Under the pieces are notes generated by a model. It was given only the letters and a program-made list of their open reading frames with translations, was not told where the DNA came from and did not search any database. Both the position numbers and the translations under genes were made by a program. A stretch of DNA of 64,000 bases from assembly GCF_003412465.1 (NCBI RefSeq), contig NZ_QTJV01000016.1, positions 89,992 to 153,991 on the forward strand, written 5' to 3'. The first letter of the stretch is position 1. Each line of letters starts with the position of its first letter. Below are positions 8,911-17,392 of this stretch, piece after piece. The DNA is from Chitinophaga silvisoli. Lineage in GTDB: Bacteria; Bacteroidota; Bacteroidia; Chitinophagales; Chitinophagaceae.

Positions 8911-9861
8911 ATGGAAACAATAAACAAAACTTTTTTAGACCGGACAGTAAGTCTAACCACCAGGGAAGTCATCTTTTTATTAGCTTTCGTATTTTGCCTT
9001 ACACCACTGATCACGCCTCCTGTGGCATTATTGATGGGCCTAGTCATAGCCCAGTTTGTAGGGCATCCTTATTTACATTTAAATCATAAGGCCACTCATT
9101 TGTTATTACAAATTTCAGTCGTAGGACTGGGCTTTGGTATGAACGTGACGAGTGCTTTGCATGCGGGCAGCCAGGGTTTCCTATTTACCGTAGCATCTAT
9201 TGTTGGTACCTTATTCTTCGGTTTTCTTTTCGGGAAACTCTTAAAAATAGACAGGAAAACTTCTTATTTAATATCTGCGGGAACGGCAATTTGTGGCGGT
9301 AGTGCCATAGCGGCAATCTCTCCTGTTATTAAGGCAGAAGAAAAACAGATTTCTGTAGCACTGGGTACGATCTTTATCCTCAACTCTTTAGCACTCTTTA
9401 TCTTTCCTGCTGTTGGACATTTGTTAAATCTTACACAAACGCAGTTTGGATTATGGAGTGCAATTGCAATTCATGATACAAGTTCAGTAGTAGGGGCTGC
9501 CAGTAAGTATGGTGCAGAGGCGTTGCAGGTAGCCACTACAGTGAAACTGGCGAGAGCATTGTGGATTATCCCGCTTTCTTTGCTGAGTAGTGTTGATAAA
9601 AAGAAAGTTAAAATTCCCTTGTTTATTGGGTTCTTTATAATAGCAATGGTATTGAATTCATATGTACCATTTGTACAAAAATATGGTCATTATGTGGTGG
9701 ATGTTTCCAGGGCTGGCTTAACACTGACCTTGTTTTTGATAGGGTGTGGGCTGAATGCAAAGGTGTTGAAGGCGGTTGGTATAAGGCCGTTTGTACAAGG
9801 CGTGTTTTTATGGATCATCATCGCAGGTGCGGCATTATGGTCTATCATTTCTTTGGTATAA
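8911..9861 (+). CDS. YeiH/UPF0324-family membrane protein (putative sulfate/sulfonate exporter)
   Basis: 316-residue polytopic protein with about ten membrane segments and the conserved family blocks GLGFGMN, SAGTAICGGSAIAA and IHDTSSVVGAA. ATG 8911 is preferred; a GTG nine bases upstream at 8902 is in frame. Members are often near sulfur-metabolism regulators and are annotated as anion exporters with little direct proof. Here it stands alone between HPF and a convergent peptidase gene, so the setting adds nothing on substrate. Confidence 0.88.
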   Translation: METINKTFLDRTVSLTTREVIFLLAFVFCLTPLITPPVALLMGLVIAQFVGHPYLHLNHKATHLLLQISVVGLGFGMNVTSALHAGSQGFLFTVASIVGTLFFGFLFGKLLKIDRKTSYLISAGTAICGGSAIAAISPVIKAEEKQISVALGTIFILNSLALFIFPAVGHLLNLTQTQFGLWSAIAIHDTSSVVGAASKYGAEALQVATTVKLARALWIIPLSLLSSVDKKKVKIPLFIGFFIIAMVLNSYVPFVQKYGHYVVDVSRAGLTLTLFLIGCGLNAKVLKAVGIRPFVQGVFLWIIIAGAALWSIISLV

Positions 9862-9887
9862 TTTGTTGCCCCTGAGGGGCAACAAAT
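9861..9887. terminator. Hairpin between convergent genes
   Basis: Perfect 12-bp stem (9861-9872 with 9876-9887, loop TGA) at the plus-strand stop codon, between convergent genes. T-runs on either side are weak, so it is a candidate bidirectional terminator only. Confidence 0.5.
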
Positions 9888-9900
9888 CATACTAATAATA

Positions 9901-11724
9901 TTATTCAAAAACTGGTTGCTCCGGCAAGGTATACTTCTTCCCTGCATTCACCTTCTTCAAATAATCCATCAACACACTAAAATATGCTACCATTGGTTTC
10001 GCACTCATATCTGTATGCAAATCGTCCTTCAGCTGTTGTCTCCAGTCAATACTGGCTCCCGGACTCATCACCTTCTTCAGAAAATCTCCCACCGCTTTAT
10101 TTCCCCAATAATTTGTAGCATGTGGATCCTGGTGCAGGATGCTATCTGCAATATGCTTATGGAACTGGAACACCAGTACACTCGCTATAGAATAATCATA
10201 GTACTGTGCAGGATCATCATTGATATGTGTCTTGGTAGCCGCATCACAATACTCCTCTCCTCTTTCTACAGGCGGTACAATCCCCTGGAACTGTTTCACC
10301 AGCTTCCACCATGCCTGGTTATACTGGTCCTTCGGCAATTTCTTCGCATACAGGTTGTATTCAAATTCCGTCATTACCCCGCTGCTCCAGGGCAAACTTA
10401 CTACATAACTCAACGCTTCTTTTAATAATTTCAGTGTATCATTGGTAGTTGTATTCTTTGGAATAAGATTCAGATTTTCAAGGAAAGGTTTTTGCAGGGA
10501 AGCCAATCCCATCATGGTACCGAAGGCTTCATGGAAGCCCCTGTTAGCACCACTCCGCAGGATCACCGGGATCTCCGGACGGCTATAAGACATATAATAA
10601 TAGATGTGTCCAAATTCATGCAATACCGTACTCCAGTAATCGGTAGTTGGTGTGATACTTTCCAGGGAACGCACATCATTTGCCAGGTCCATATGCCATG
10701 CAGAAGCATGGTTATTCTTGGTAAACGGACTATCGGCAGGTACCGGGTAGAGGCTACTCTTTTCCCAGAATACCGGTGGCAGCGGATCAAAGCCCAGGCT
10801 CTTATAGAATTCCTCACTTTGGTGAGCCATCCATTCAGCACCATGTACTTTAAGTACAGAGTCGATACTCAGGCCCTTTACATCTACCAGGGAAGACCAA
10901 TCCTGCCCCCAGCGGTTGGGTAGCCAGTCAGCAGGAATATAATCAGGTACGGGTTGTTTATATCTCTCCGCCAGGGTGTAACGCGCCCAGGTATGCAGTT
11001 CCCTGTACAATGGCCATATCTCAGTTACAAACTGACGTGTCAGTTTGATCACCTCATCTTCGCCCATTCCATATTCGCGGGCATTGTAATCAAAGTAGTC
11101 CTTATAGCCCAGGGGTGTGACAGAAGCATTGCGGAGGTATTGCAAAGAATCAAGACCATCTTTGAGGGTTTTACCCACTTCTTTGCTGGCGGTCCATGCT
11201 TTTCTTCTTTCCTGGAGATTATCGGAAGATTCAAGGATTTCATCGATGTGACCGGTGGTAACGGGTTTGCCATCGAGGGTGAACTTGAATCCGTAAAGAG
11301 CGGATAATTGCTTGTTGGTAGCGCTGATACGGCGGGTAACGATGTCCCCTGCAGTAGCGGGGTTATTACCTGCGTTGAAGAGGATCACTTCGAACTGCCT
11401 TAGCTGTAAGGGAGTAAGTTGATCTTTTAATTGCAGGTATTTTTGTGCGGAATCGATGTTTGCTTTACTGCCGGTGTATTCAGCAAGTACTTTATCGGCG
11501 GCATCTGCCAGTTGCTGACTGAGGGTGTCGCCTTTTACGATGCGGGTATTGAGTGTCCATTGGGCCAGGTTGTCTTTGTATATAAGGTCCTGGTAGGTTT
11601 TATTATAGCTGTCCAGGTAGGTTTGCGCCTGTTGCCGGGTGAGCTGGTTTTTATTGTTGTCGGATGATTGACAGGCTGCCAGTGAGAGCAGGGTGCCTGT
11701 AGCGACAAGGGTGAAACGATTCAT
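9901..11724 (-). CDS. M2-family metallopeptidase lipoprotein (ACE-like)
   Basis: 607 residues. The N-terminus has a lipobox (SLAAC, Cys18), so it is a lipoprotein, probably periplasmic or surface-anchored. The zinc motif HEFGH lies at 369-373, with the third ligand expected in GFHEAFGTM about 25 residues on, as in angiotensin-converting-enzyme-like M2 peptidases. Length agrees with a single-domain bacterial ACE homologue. Expected reaction: release of C-terminal dipeptides. No operon partners. Confidence 0.92.
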   Translation of the reverse strand: MNRFTLVATGTLLSLAACQSSDNNKNQLTRQQAQTYLDSYNKTYQDLIYKDNLAQWTLNTRIVKGDTLSQQLADAADKVLAEYTGSKANIDSAQKYLQLKDQLTPLQLRQFEVILFNAGNNPATAGDIVTRRISATNKQLSALYGFKFTLDGKPVTTGHIDEILESSDNLQERRKAWTASKEVGKTLKDGLDSLQYLRNASVTPLGYKDYFDYNAREYGMGEDEVIKLTRQFVTEIWPLYRELHTWARYTLAERYKQPVPDYIPADWLPNRWGQDWSSLVDVKGLSIDSVLKVHGAEWMAHQSEEFYKSLGFDPLPPVFWEKSSLYPVPADSPFTKNNHASAWHMDLANDVRSLESITPTTDYWSTVLHEFGHIYYYMSYSRPEIPVILRSGANRGFHEAFGTMMGLASLQKPFLENLNLIPKNTTTNDTLKLLKEALSYVVSLPWSSGVMTEFEYNLYAKKLPKDQYNQAWWKLVKQFQGIVPPVERGEEYCDAATKTHINDDPAQYYDYSIASVLVFQFHKHIADSILHQDPHATNYWGNKAVGDFLKKVMSPGASIDWRQQLKDDLHTDMSAKPMVAYFSVLMDYLKKVNAGKKYTLPEQPVFE

Positions 11725-11907
11725 AAAGTTTAGATTTTGCGGGGTGAATTTAGGGAAAAATAATTTGTTGGGGGGAAGGGGGAAATGGAAGAATGAACAA
11801 AATGAACAGAAAAGAAGGAAGTAAATTTGGAAAGGTGGAGGAGTTAAATGTTAAAAGACGACACCTTTAATAAATTAAGCAATTAAAAGACTAAACTTTG
11901 AAAAACT

Positions 11908-12378
11908 ATGGCCTATAATCCAACTACAATTGCCAATTATTTTATTACCACGTATGGGACAATACAAGCACCACTTGATGTAGAAGCAGTCGTTAGTTTA
12001 ACCTACTTCGCATATGGCTGGTATCTTGCATTCTCTGATTGTAAAACTACCTTAATTAAAGAACCGCTGATTTGCAGAAGAGACCACGCTACTTTCGGTT
12101 CCTTATTTGAGAATATGATTGAATCAAGAGTAACCTATTATTATAAAAAGCTGCCCAACCCACAGGGGAACCAACCTATTTCAAAGGAAGATCAACAGTT
12201 TCTGGACCGGGTATGGAATACCTTCGGGCACCTTGAAGGTCTTTTTGACGTTGCTTTTTATAATGGTGATACGCCCTGGAAAAAAACAGTTGTAACGGGT
12301 CAACTTATAATTCCAATCCACGAGGTATATCAATATTTTAAAAACAGACTAGTTAAAGCAACTGACAATGCCGCATAA
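11908..12378 (+). CDS. Panacea (DUF4065, SocA-like) domain protein, candidate antitoxin
   Basis: 156 residues matching the Panacea pattern: N-terminal TTIANYFI, the hallmark helix VVSLTYFAYGWYLAF near 27-42, a middle YYYKKLPN segment, FLDRVWNTFGHLEGLFDVAF, and a late TPWKKT. Panacea proteins are known as broad antitoxins that neutralise many unrelated toxins encoded next door. Usual members have LQKLLYFA; here VVSLTYFA, so it is divergent. It is followed after only 12 bases by a two-helix membrane protein gene, and the two are likely a pair. Confidence 0.75.
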   Translation: MAYNPTTIANYFITTYGTIQAPLDVEAVVSLTYFAYGWYLAFSDCKTTLIKEPLICRRDHATFGSLFENMIESRVTYYYKKLPNPQGNQPISKEDQQFLDRVWNTFGHLEGLFDVAFYNGDTPWKKTVVTGQLIIPIHEVYQYFKNRLVKATDNAA

Positions 12379-12390
12379 ATAAGATCACAT

Positions 12391-12747
12391 ATGAATATAA
12401 AACTCATCCATGGTTCGGACCCGGAATTTTCAATGGGCAATAATTTGCCTAAATTTTTGAGTGCCAGTACTCTTCCAAGGAACAGGATACGCGATTATGG
12501 CTCCGAGCAGCTCAGAAGGTTTGCCACTGACACTGATCTCCGGAAGCATATTACCTATTCCTTTATCATCAATATCACATTCTGGTTGTCGGCTGTAATC
12601 AGCGTGCTTTATTTTAATAATTACCTGTTAAAACTACAACTGTCAGATGCGGTGTTGATCACGCTACTGACTACCTCTTCCCTGAATGTAATTGGTATGA
12701 TGATGATCATTTTAAAGAACCTGTTTCCCATAGAGGATGTATCATAA
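12391..12747 (+). CDS. Two-TM small membrane protein, candidate toxin partner of Panacea protein
   Basis: 118 residues. The first 50 are charged and predicted cytoplasmic (RNRIRDYGSEQLRRFATDTDLRKH), then two hydrophobic helices at about 54-78 and 85-110 joined by a short loop. I do not recognise a family. Being second in an operon behind a Panacea protein, it is a candidate membrane-acting toxin, which is inference. Alternatively it is a membrane anchor or effector needing the first protein. A strong hairpin follows at 12803. Confidence 0.6.
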   Translation: MNIKLIHGSDPEFSMGNNLPKFLSASTLPRNRIRDYGSEQLRRFATDTDLRKHITYSFIINITFWLSAVISVLYFNNYLLKLQLSDAVLITLLTTSSLNVIGMMMIILKNLFPIEDVS

Positions 12748-12802
12748 GTAAAATTAAGACCCTTAGAATGGCTTAAACGAAAACGTTCTCCATCAGGTAT
12801 AT

Positions 12803-12850
12803 GAATAAATAGGGGCGGTTCCGAAGTTTTGAGTTCGCCCCTATTTATTC
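12803..12850. terminator. Bidirectional hairpin between convergent genes
   Basis: A perfect 15-bp stem (12803-12817 with 12836-12850) closes an 18-base loop. It lies between the Panacea operon and the antiporter gene; A-rich and T-rich flanks suit termination in both directions. Confidence 0.7.
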
Positions 12851-12870
12851 CTGATTAAAAGCAAATCCTA

Positions 12871-14475
12871 TCAAAACCGTTGCACCAAATACTCCTCCTC
12901 TAAATCCAACTGCGCCAAATGCTTCCTGATAATCTCCTCATCTATACTATCCTTCTTATTCATCTTCCTCAAAATCCCCCGCTGCTCATTGATCAAATCC
13001 GTCAACACCACCTTATACCGCTCTATCTTATGCGACACCAGCTCATTTCCCTCCTCCGACGCAATATAACTCTCCGCAAATGTCACATCCCCCTCCAACC
13101 TCGCCTTCAACGACTTCAACAAATCATTCCCCGCTATCTCCTCCCCGTATTTATTATTCAACAAGGCCAACCCATAAGATGCCATCTTCTTTCTCATGAT
13201 CGCCTCCTGCTCATGCTCCGGCATAAAAAACCGGTCCTCCCCTAAATTTACCCACTTCACCACCAATGGTAATGTCAAACCCTGAAATACCAGCGTAATC
13301 AAAATTACCATAAACGTGATAAACAAAATCAAATCCCGCATCGGGAATACATGCTGCTTATCCAGCATCAGGGGAATCGACAACGCCGATGCCAATGACA
13401 CCACACCCCTCATCCCTGCCCATCCAAACACCACCGGCAATCTCCACCCCGGGTTATTATCCGCCGTCTTTATATACCTGCTCACCACCTTCGTAAATAA
13501 GGCCGCCCCCATCGTACACATCATCCTCATCACTATCACCACGAATGTTATAATCAACCCATACTTAATCGCATTCCACAAAGACACCTCGCCCAACTGC
13601 TGTACAATCACCGGCAGCTCCAGGCCTATCAGCAAAAAGATAATTCCATTCAATACAAACCCTATGGTGGACCATACATTCACCCCCCTGATCCTGCTCA
13701 GGTGGGTTAAAAAATGATGACTCTTGTTCGACATAAACAATCCCCCCGCTACTACCGCCAGGACCCCGGAAAAGTCCAGGCTCTCCGCCGTTATATACAT
13801 CACATAGGGAGCTACAAAGGTCAACACCGTATCCATACTTGCATTCGTAGGCAACCAGCGGTGAATCGCATAGAAGACCATCCCTATTGCCAGCCCCACC
13901 ACAATCCCCATCGTGATCACCAGGAAGAAACTGGTCACCGCTTCATGAAAGACAAACTTCCCCGTCGTTATCGCTATCAGCGCAAACCGGAATACAATCA
14001 AACTGGATGCATCATTCAGCAAACTCTCCCCCTCCAAGATATTCACCAGGGACTTCGGCACTTTCACCTCTTTTAGTACCGTCGTTGCCGCCACCGCATC
14101 CGGCGGAGAAATAATTCCCCCTAATAAAAAGCCCAGCGCCAGCGTAAAGCCGGGAATCAGCTTACTGGATACCAGCGCAATCACCCCCGAAGTCAGGATC
14201 ACGATCAGAAAAGCAAATGAACTGACGATCCGCCGCCAGCGCCACAGCTCTTTCCAGCTGGTTTGCCAGGCCGCTTCATATAATAAAGGAGGGAGGAAGA
14301 TCAGGAAGATCAGTTCCGGATCAATGCTGATCTGGGGCAAACCGGGGATAAAGCTAAGCGCTAAGCCACCGATCACCAGTACGATTGGATAGGAGATCTT
14401 TAATCGCCCGGCGATCATGACTAAAAACAGGATGACTAATAATATTCCGATATAGACCGTGAAGGTAAAATGCAT
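12871..14475 (-). CDS. CPA1-family Na+/H+ antiporter
   Basis: 534 residues with about 12 membrane segments and the CPA1 hallmarks FLPPLLYEAAW, GGIISPPDAVAATTVL (the ion-binding ND/DA region), LEGESLLNDASSLI and GWAGMRGVVSLA. A cytoplasmic C-terminal region of about 130 residues contains charged helices. It resembles the bacterial NhaP-like form of about 520-550 residues. Role: exchange of Na+ or K+ for protons in the inner membrane. The 3' half of the gene is strikingly purine-rich on the coding strand. Confidence 0.93.
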   Translation of the reverse strand: MHFTFTVYIGILLVILFLVMIAGRLKISYPIVLVIGGLALSFIPGLPQISIDPELIFLIFLPPLLYEAAWQTSWKELWRWRRIVSSFAFLIVILTSGVIALVSSKLIPGFTLALGFLLGGIISPPDAVAATTVLKEVKVPKSLVNILEGESLLNDASSLIVFRFALIAITTGKFVFHEAVTSFFLVITMGIVVGLAIGMVFYAIHRWLPTNASMDTVLTFVAPYVMYITAESLDFSGVLAVVAGGLFMSNKSHHFLTHLSRIRGVNVWSTIGFVLNGIIFLLIGLELPVIVQQLGEVSLWNAIKYGLIITFVVIVMRMMCTMGAALFTKVVSRYIKTADNNPGWRLPVVFGWAGMRGVVSLASALSIPLMLDKQHVFPMRDLILFITFMVILITLVFQGLTLPLVVKWVNLGEDRFFMPEHEQEAIMRKKMASYGLALLNNKYGEEIAGNDLLKSLKARLEGDVTFAESYIASEEGNELVSHKIERYKVVLTDLINEQRGILRKMNKKDSIDEEIIRKHLAQLDLEEEYLVQRF

Positions 14476-14596
14476 ATGGGCCGTAGATTATAGATTTTGG
14501 TATAAAAGTTTTCAATAAACAAAAGGTTGGGTGAGCGATTGTTTTTTCTGCTCCCGCATTATAAACAAACTTCTTTAATTCCTATCTTTATCGCTC

Positions 14597-15043
14597 ATGG
14601 AAGCAATTATCTTCTGCGGGCTGCAAGCCAGCGGTAAATCCACATTCTATAAGGAACATTTTTTCAATTCACATGCCAGAATATCCCTGGACCTCCTTCA
14701 TACAAGGAACCGCGAAGACATTTTTCTTCACGCCTGTCTCAGCTCCCACATGCCTTTCGTGGTAGACAACACCAACCCTACCCGCAATGAACGACAGAAA
14801 TACATCGTCCTGGCAAAACATAAACACTATACTATCAAATGTTATTATTTCCAGACATCCCTCCAGGATGCACTTACCCGAAACAACACCCGGCAGGGCA
14901 AGGCCCTCATTCCCCATGTTGGGATCAAAGCTACCCTGCGGAGATTCCAAATGCCTGAACTGTTCGAAGGTTTTGATGCTATTCAATATGTAAAACTGGA
15001 AAACAGTATCTATCTCACGCAGGATCATCCACATGAAATCTGA
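14597..15043 (+). CDS. P-loop kinase (polynucleotide-kinase/zeta-like)
   Basis: 148 residues, one small P-loop domain. Walker A is GLQASGKST at 8-16 and a Walker-B-like strand is FVVDNTNPTRNERQKY near 54-70, the DNTN(P)T motif found in T4 Pnk-like and predicted nucleotide kinases. A late arginine-containing loop (ALTRNNTRQGK) suits phosphate binding. It lies 32 bases upstream of a Thg1-like gene on the same strand, so joint action on RNA 5' ends is a reasonable inference. Confidence 0.82.
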   Translation: MEAIIFCGLQASGKSTFYKEHFFNSHARISLDLLHTRNREDIFLHACLSSHMPFVVDNTNPTRNERQKYIVLAKHKHYTIKCYYFQTSLQDALTRNNTRQGKALIPHVGIKATLRRFQMPELFEGFDAIQYVKLENSIYLTQDHPHEI

Positions 15044-15075
15044 TACGATCTAACATAACAAGCAAACTAATACCC

Positions 15076-15843
15076 ATGAAATTTGACGACCTGGACAGCA
15101 AAATGCGTGTATACGAAACCGCTCATGATACCATCGTCCTCCCCAACATCTTTATGGTCGCCCGCATTGACGGGCGTGGCTTTACCCGCCTCACCAAAGA
15201 ACTCAATGACTTCGAAAAACCCTTCGACATCCGCTTTCGTGACATTATGGTCGAAACGGTCAAACACCTCATGCAATGCGGCTTCAACATCCTCTATGCT
15301 TACTCTGAAAGCGATGAGATCTCCCTTCTCTTTGATCTCCACGAAAATGCCTTCGCCAGGAAGACCAGGAAATATACATCCATCCTCGCCGGCGAAGCCA
15401 GTGCCAAGTTCTCCTTACAACTAGGGCAGATAGCCGTCTTCGACTGCCGCATCAGTGAATTGCCTAACGCGCAACTCGTAGTCGATTATTTCCGGTGGAG
15501 AAATGAGGATGCCCACCGCAATGCCCTCAGCGCACACTGCTACTGGGTGCTGAGGAAAACCGGGAAGTCTGCCAGCGAAGCAACTAAGGTGATCAACCAC
15601 TTGTCTACTGCCCAAAAGAATGAATTGCTCTTCACCCACGGCATTAACTTCAATGACCTGCCTGGTTGGCAGAAAAGAGGCATTGGAATCTATTGGGGCG
15701 AATCCGAAAAAGAAGGCACAAACCCGGTCACAGGAAAAACTGTCATTATGCAGCGAAGAACACTCATTGTCAATGATATGCTCCCAATGAAGGATGAGTA
15801 TAGTGCGTTCATTGAAAAAATACTAAACAAACAGGGGTACTAG
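15076..15843 (+). CDS. Thg1-like 3'-5' nucleotidyltransferase (tRNA-His guanylyltransferase family)
   Basis: 255 residues, the usual length for Thg1 and Thg1-like proteins. Metal-binding motif RIDGRGF has Asp32-Gly33-Arg34, and the second acidic motif is YSESDEISLLF with Asp80-Glu81. Further family blocks are KYTSILAGEASAKF, FDCR, DYFRWRNEDAHRNAL and KRGIGIYW. Thg1 proteins add nucleotides in the 3'-to-5' direction; bacterial members repair truncated tRNA 5' ends. Bacterial tRNA-His normally has an encoded G-1, so repair is more likely than G-1 addition. Partner of the upstream P-loop kinase. Confidence 0.93.
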   Translation: MKFDDLDSKMRVYETAHDTIVLPNIFMVARIDGRGFTRLTKELNDFEKPFDIRFRDIMVETVKHLMQCGFNILYAYSESDEISLLFDLHENAFARKTRKYTSILAGEASAKFSLQLGQIAVFDCRISELPNAQLVVDYFRWRNEDAHRNALSAHCYWVLRKTGKSASEATKVINHLSTAQKNELLFTHGINFNDLPGWQKRGIGIYWGESEKEGTNPVTGKTVIMQRRTLIVNDMLPMKDEYSAFIEKILNKQGY

Positions 15844-15846
15844 CAC

Positions 15847-16443
15847 CTACCGCTTCCCACTCACATACCTGTTCCCCTCCACGAAAAACCGATAATCCAA
15901 CAAGGCATCCGCCCCTGCATAATCCACTCCTATGCGGGGCGTTGCCACCACCTTATCAGCCACATACCCATCATCCGCCAGGTAAAACTCTTCAGAATTT
16001 AAGCTATACCCTGTATGCGCCTTATCTATCCCCAATGCCTTACTCACATTCCCCGGCCCCCGCGTCAATGTAAAATCCGCCTTTGCCTTCCCCGTCCGCC
16101 TCAGCATCACATCAATTCCCTCCAGGGGCTCCGCTGCCCTGATCAACACCGCCTCCGGTATATCCTTTTTATTCGTTACTATATTAAATAAGTAATGAAT
16201 CCCATAACAAAGATATACATACGCACTCCCCGCCATCCCAAACATCACCTCCGTTCGCTGCGTACGCCTGCCTCCATAAGCGTGACTTGCCTTGTCTACC
16301 ACGCCCCTGTACGCCTCTGTCTCCACAATCCGCGCTGTCGTCAGTTCACCATCAAACCTGGTCACTATGATTTTGCCTAATAGCTCCCGCGCGATCGTCA
16401 GTACATCAGGCCGGTTATAAAATTTTGCTGTCAGTTTTTTCAT
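15847..16443 (-). CDS. 3-methyladenine DNA glycosylase (AAG/MPG family)
   Basis: 198 residues from ATG 16443. Family motifs: ARELLGKII, VETEAYRGVVDKASHAY with the catalytic Glu region, GRRTQRTEVMFG, AYVYLCYGIHYLFN and LTRGPGNVSKALGI. Role: excision of alkylated purines in base-excision repair. The upstream in-frame ATG at 16461 would sit in the T-tract of a terminator and is unlikely. Convergent with the Thg1-like gene, with only 3 bases between stops. Confidence 0.93.
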   Translation of the reverse strand: MKKLTAKFYNRPDVLTIARELLGKIIVTRFDGELTTARIVETEAYRGVVDKASHAYGGRRTQRTEVMFGMAGSAYVYLCYGIHYLFNIVTNKKDIPEAVLIRAAEPLEGIDVMLRRTGKAKADFTLTRGPGNVSKALGIDKAHTGYSLNSEEFYLADDGYVADKVVATPRIGVDYAGADALLDYRFFVEGNRYVSGKR

Positions 16444-16458
16444 CTGTATGAATATAAA

Positions 16459-16490
16459 CAAAAAATCGCCTTCCCCTATGGGAAGGCGAT
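16459..16490 (-). terminator. Intrinsic terminator on minus strand
   Basis: Perfect 11-bp G/C-rich stem (16465-16475 with 16480-16490, loop of 4) followed on the minus strand by TTTTT. It ends transcription of the secreted-protein gene at 16621-17211 just before the glycosylase start. Confidence 0.8.
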
Positions 16491-16530
16491 CAATAACAAT
16501 ACCAGACCAAATTCAGGTGCAGGATCCAGT

Positions 16531-16635
16531 CAAATTCAAATTCACCTGGTGCAACTTATACTGGTGCCGCTTCACCAAATTCAAATTCACCTGGTGCTAC
16601 TTATCCTGGTGCAGCTTCACCTAATGCAACTTCAC
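16531..16635. repeat. 45-bp tandem repeat in 3' untranslated region
   Basis: Two exact-length 45-bp copies (16531-16575 and 16576-16620) differ at only three positions, followed by a partial third copy to 16635. They lie immediately after the stop of the minus-strand secreted-protein gene; the partial copy enters its last codons. Confidence 0.85.
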
Positions 16636-17211
16636 CTTCACTATCTCCCCGTCTTCCTTCACGTCCACAAAGTCCTCCGCCCGCTCACTATGATCTACAT
16701 AATAATCCTGCGGCGTATAATAATCCGTTCTTCCATAACTATTATACCCACTACCCGAATACACATTTTGTGTATACCTCGTAGAATACCCGATGATCAC
16801 CTGCAGGAAATACCTGCCCGGCAACATCTTATCGAAAGTAAACCGCCCCTCCTCATCCGTCCTGGCCTCCAACCTCCAACGATACGCCTCGTCAGACATA
16901 TACACCGTCGTTTTCTTCCCTTCCTTCTTCTTCCTCAGCGCATACCACGCATCAAAATAAGGAGTCACCGGCAGCAAAATCACCGTTGAATTAGAAGCAT
17001 AAATCTTATTGGCCAATGGTGCCTTAAAACCGTATCCATTACGGGGCTTTGTATACGCCCGTCCTTCGATTGTCCCCTTCCCGATTCCCAAAGCCTTCTT
17101 CGCTTGTGTTGAATCAAAATAAACTTCAGGGTAGATAATATTCTTTTTCTTTTGGGCATTGCTGGCAAGAACACTGAGTATCAAGACAAACAACATGACG
17201 ATTCTTCTCAT
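16621..17211 (-). CDS. Secreted protein with carboxypeptidase-regulatory-like fold
   Basis: About 196 residues when started at MRRIVMLFVL (17211); ATG 17220 is equally possible. A signal peptide ends ASNAQ. The middle contains a prealbumin-like beta-sandwich: TVILLPVTPYFDAW, then RTDEEGRFTFDKMLPGRYFLQVII, the pattern of CarboxypepD_reg domains. It ends with charged DVKEDGEIVKVKLH. No enzymatic residues seen; a structural or accessory envelope protein is likely. Confidence 0.7.
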   Translation of the reverse strand: MRRIVMLFVLILSVLASNAQKKKNIIYPEVYFDSTQAKKALGIGKGTIEGRAYTKPRNGYGFKAPLANKIYASNSTVILLPVTPYFDAWYALRKKKEGKKTTVYMSDEAYRWRLEARTDEEGRFTFDKMLPGRYFLQVIIGYSTRYTQNVYSGSGYNSYGRTDYYTPQDYYVDHSERAEDFVDVKEDGEIVKVKLH

Positions 17212-17392
17212 AAAGTACATTAGGTTTTTCAGATTAACACAAAGAGCCTGCAAAATAATTATTGAAAGAGGATTATGCAAGTATCAAACCAAAGCCAGCA
17301 TTGATCAGAAAAAATATTTTACTGTAAACGTATAATTCCAGCTACAGGTGATCTAAAAAAAACTATTTTGCAATCCTTTCCTTTTACTTACT

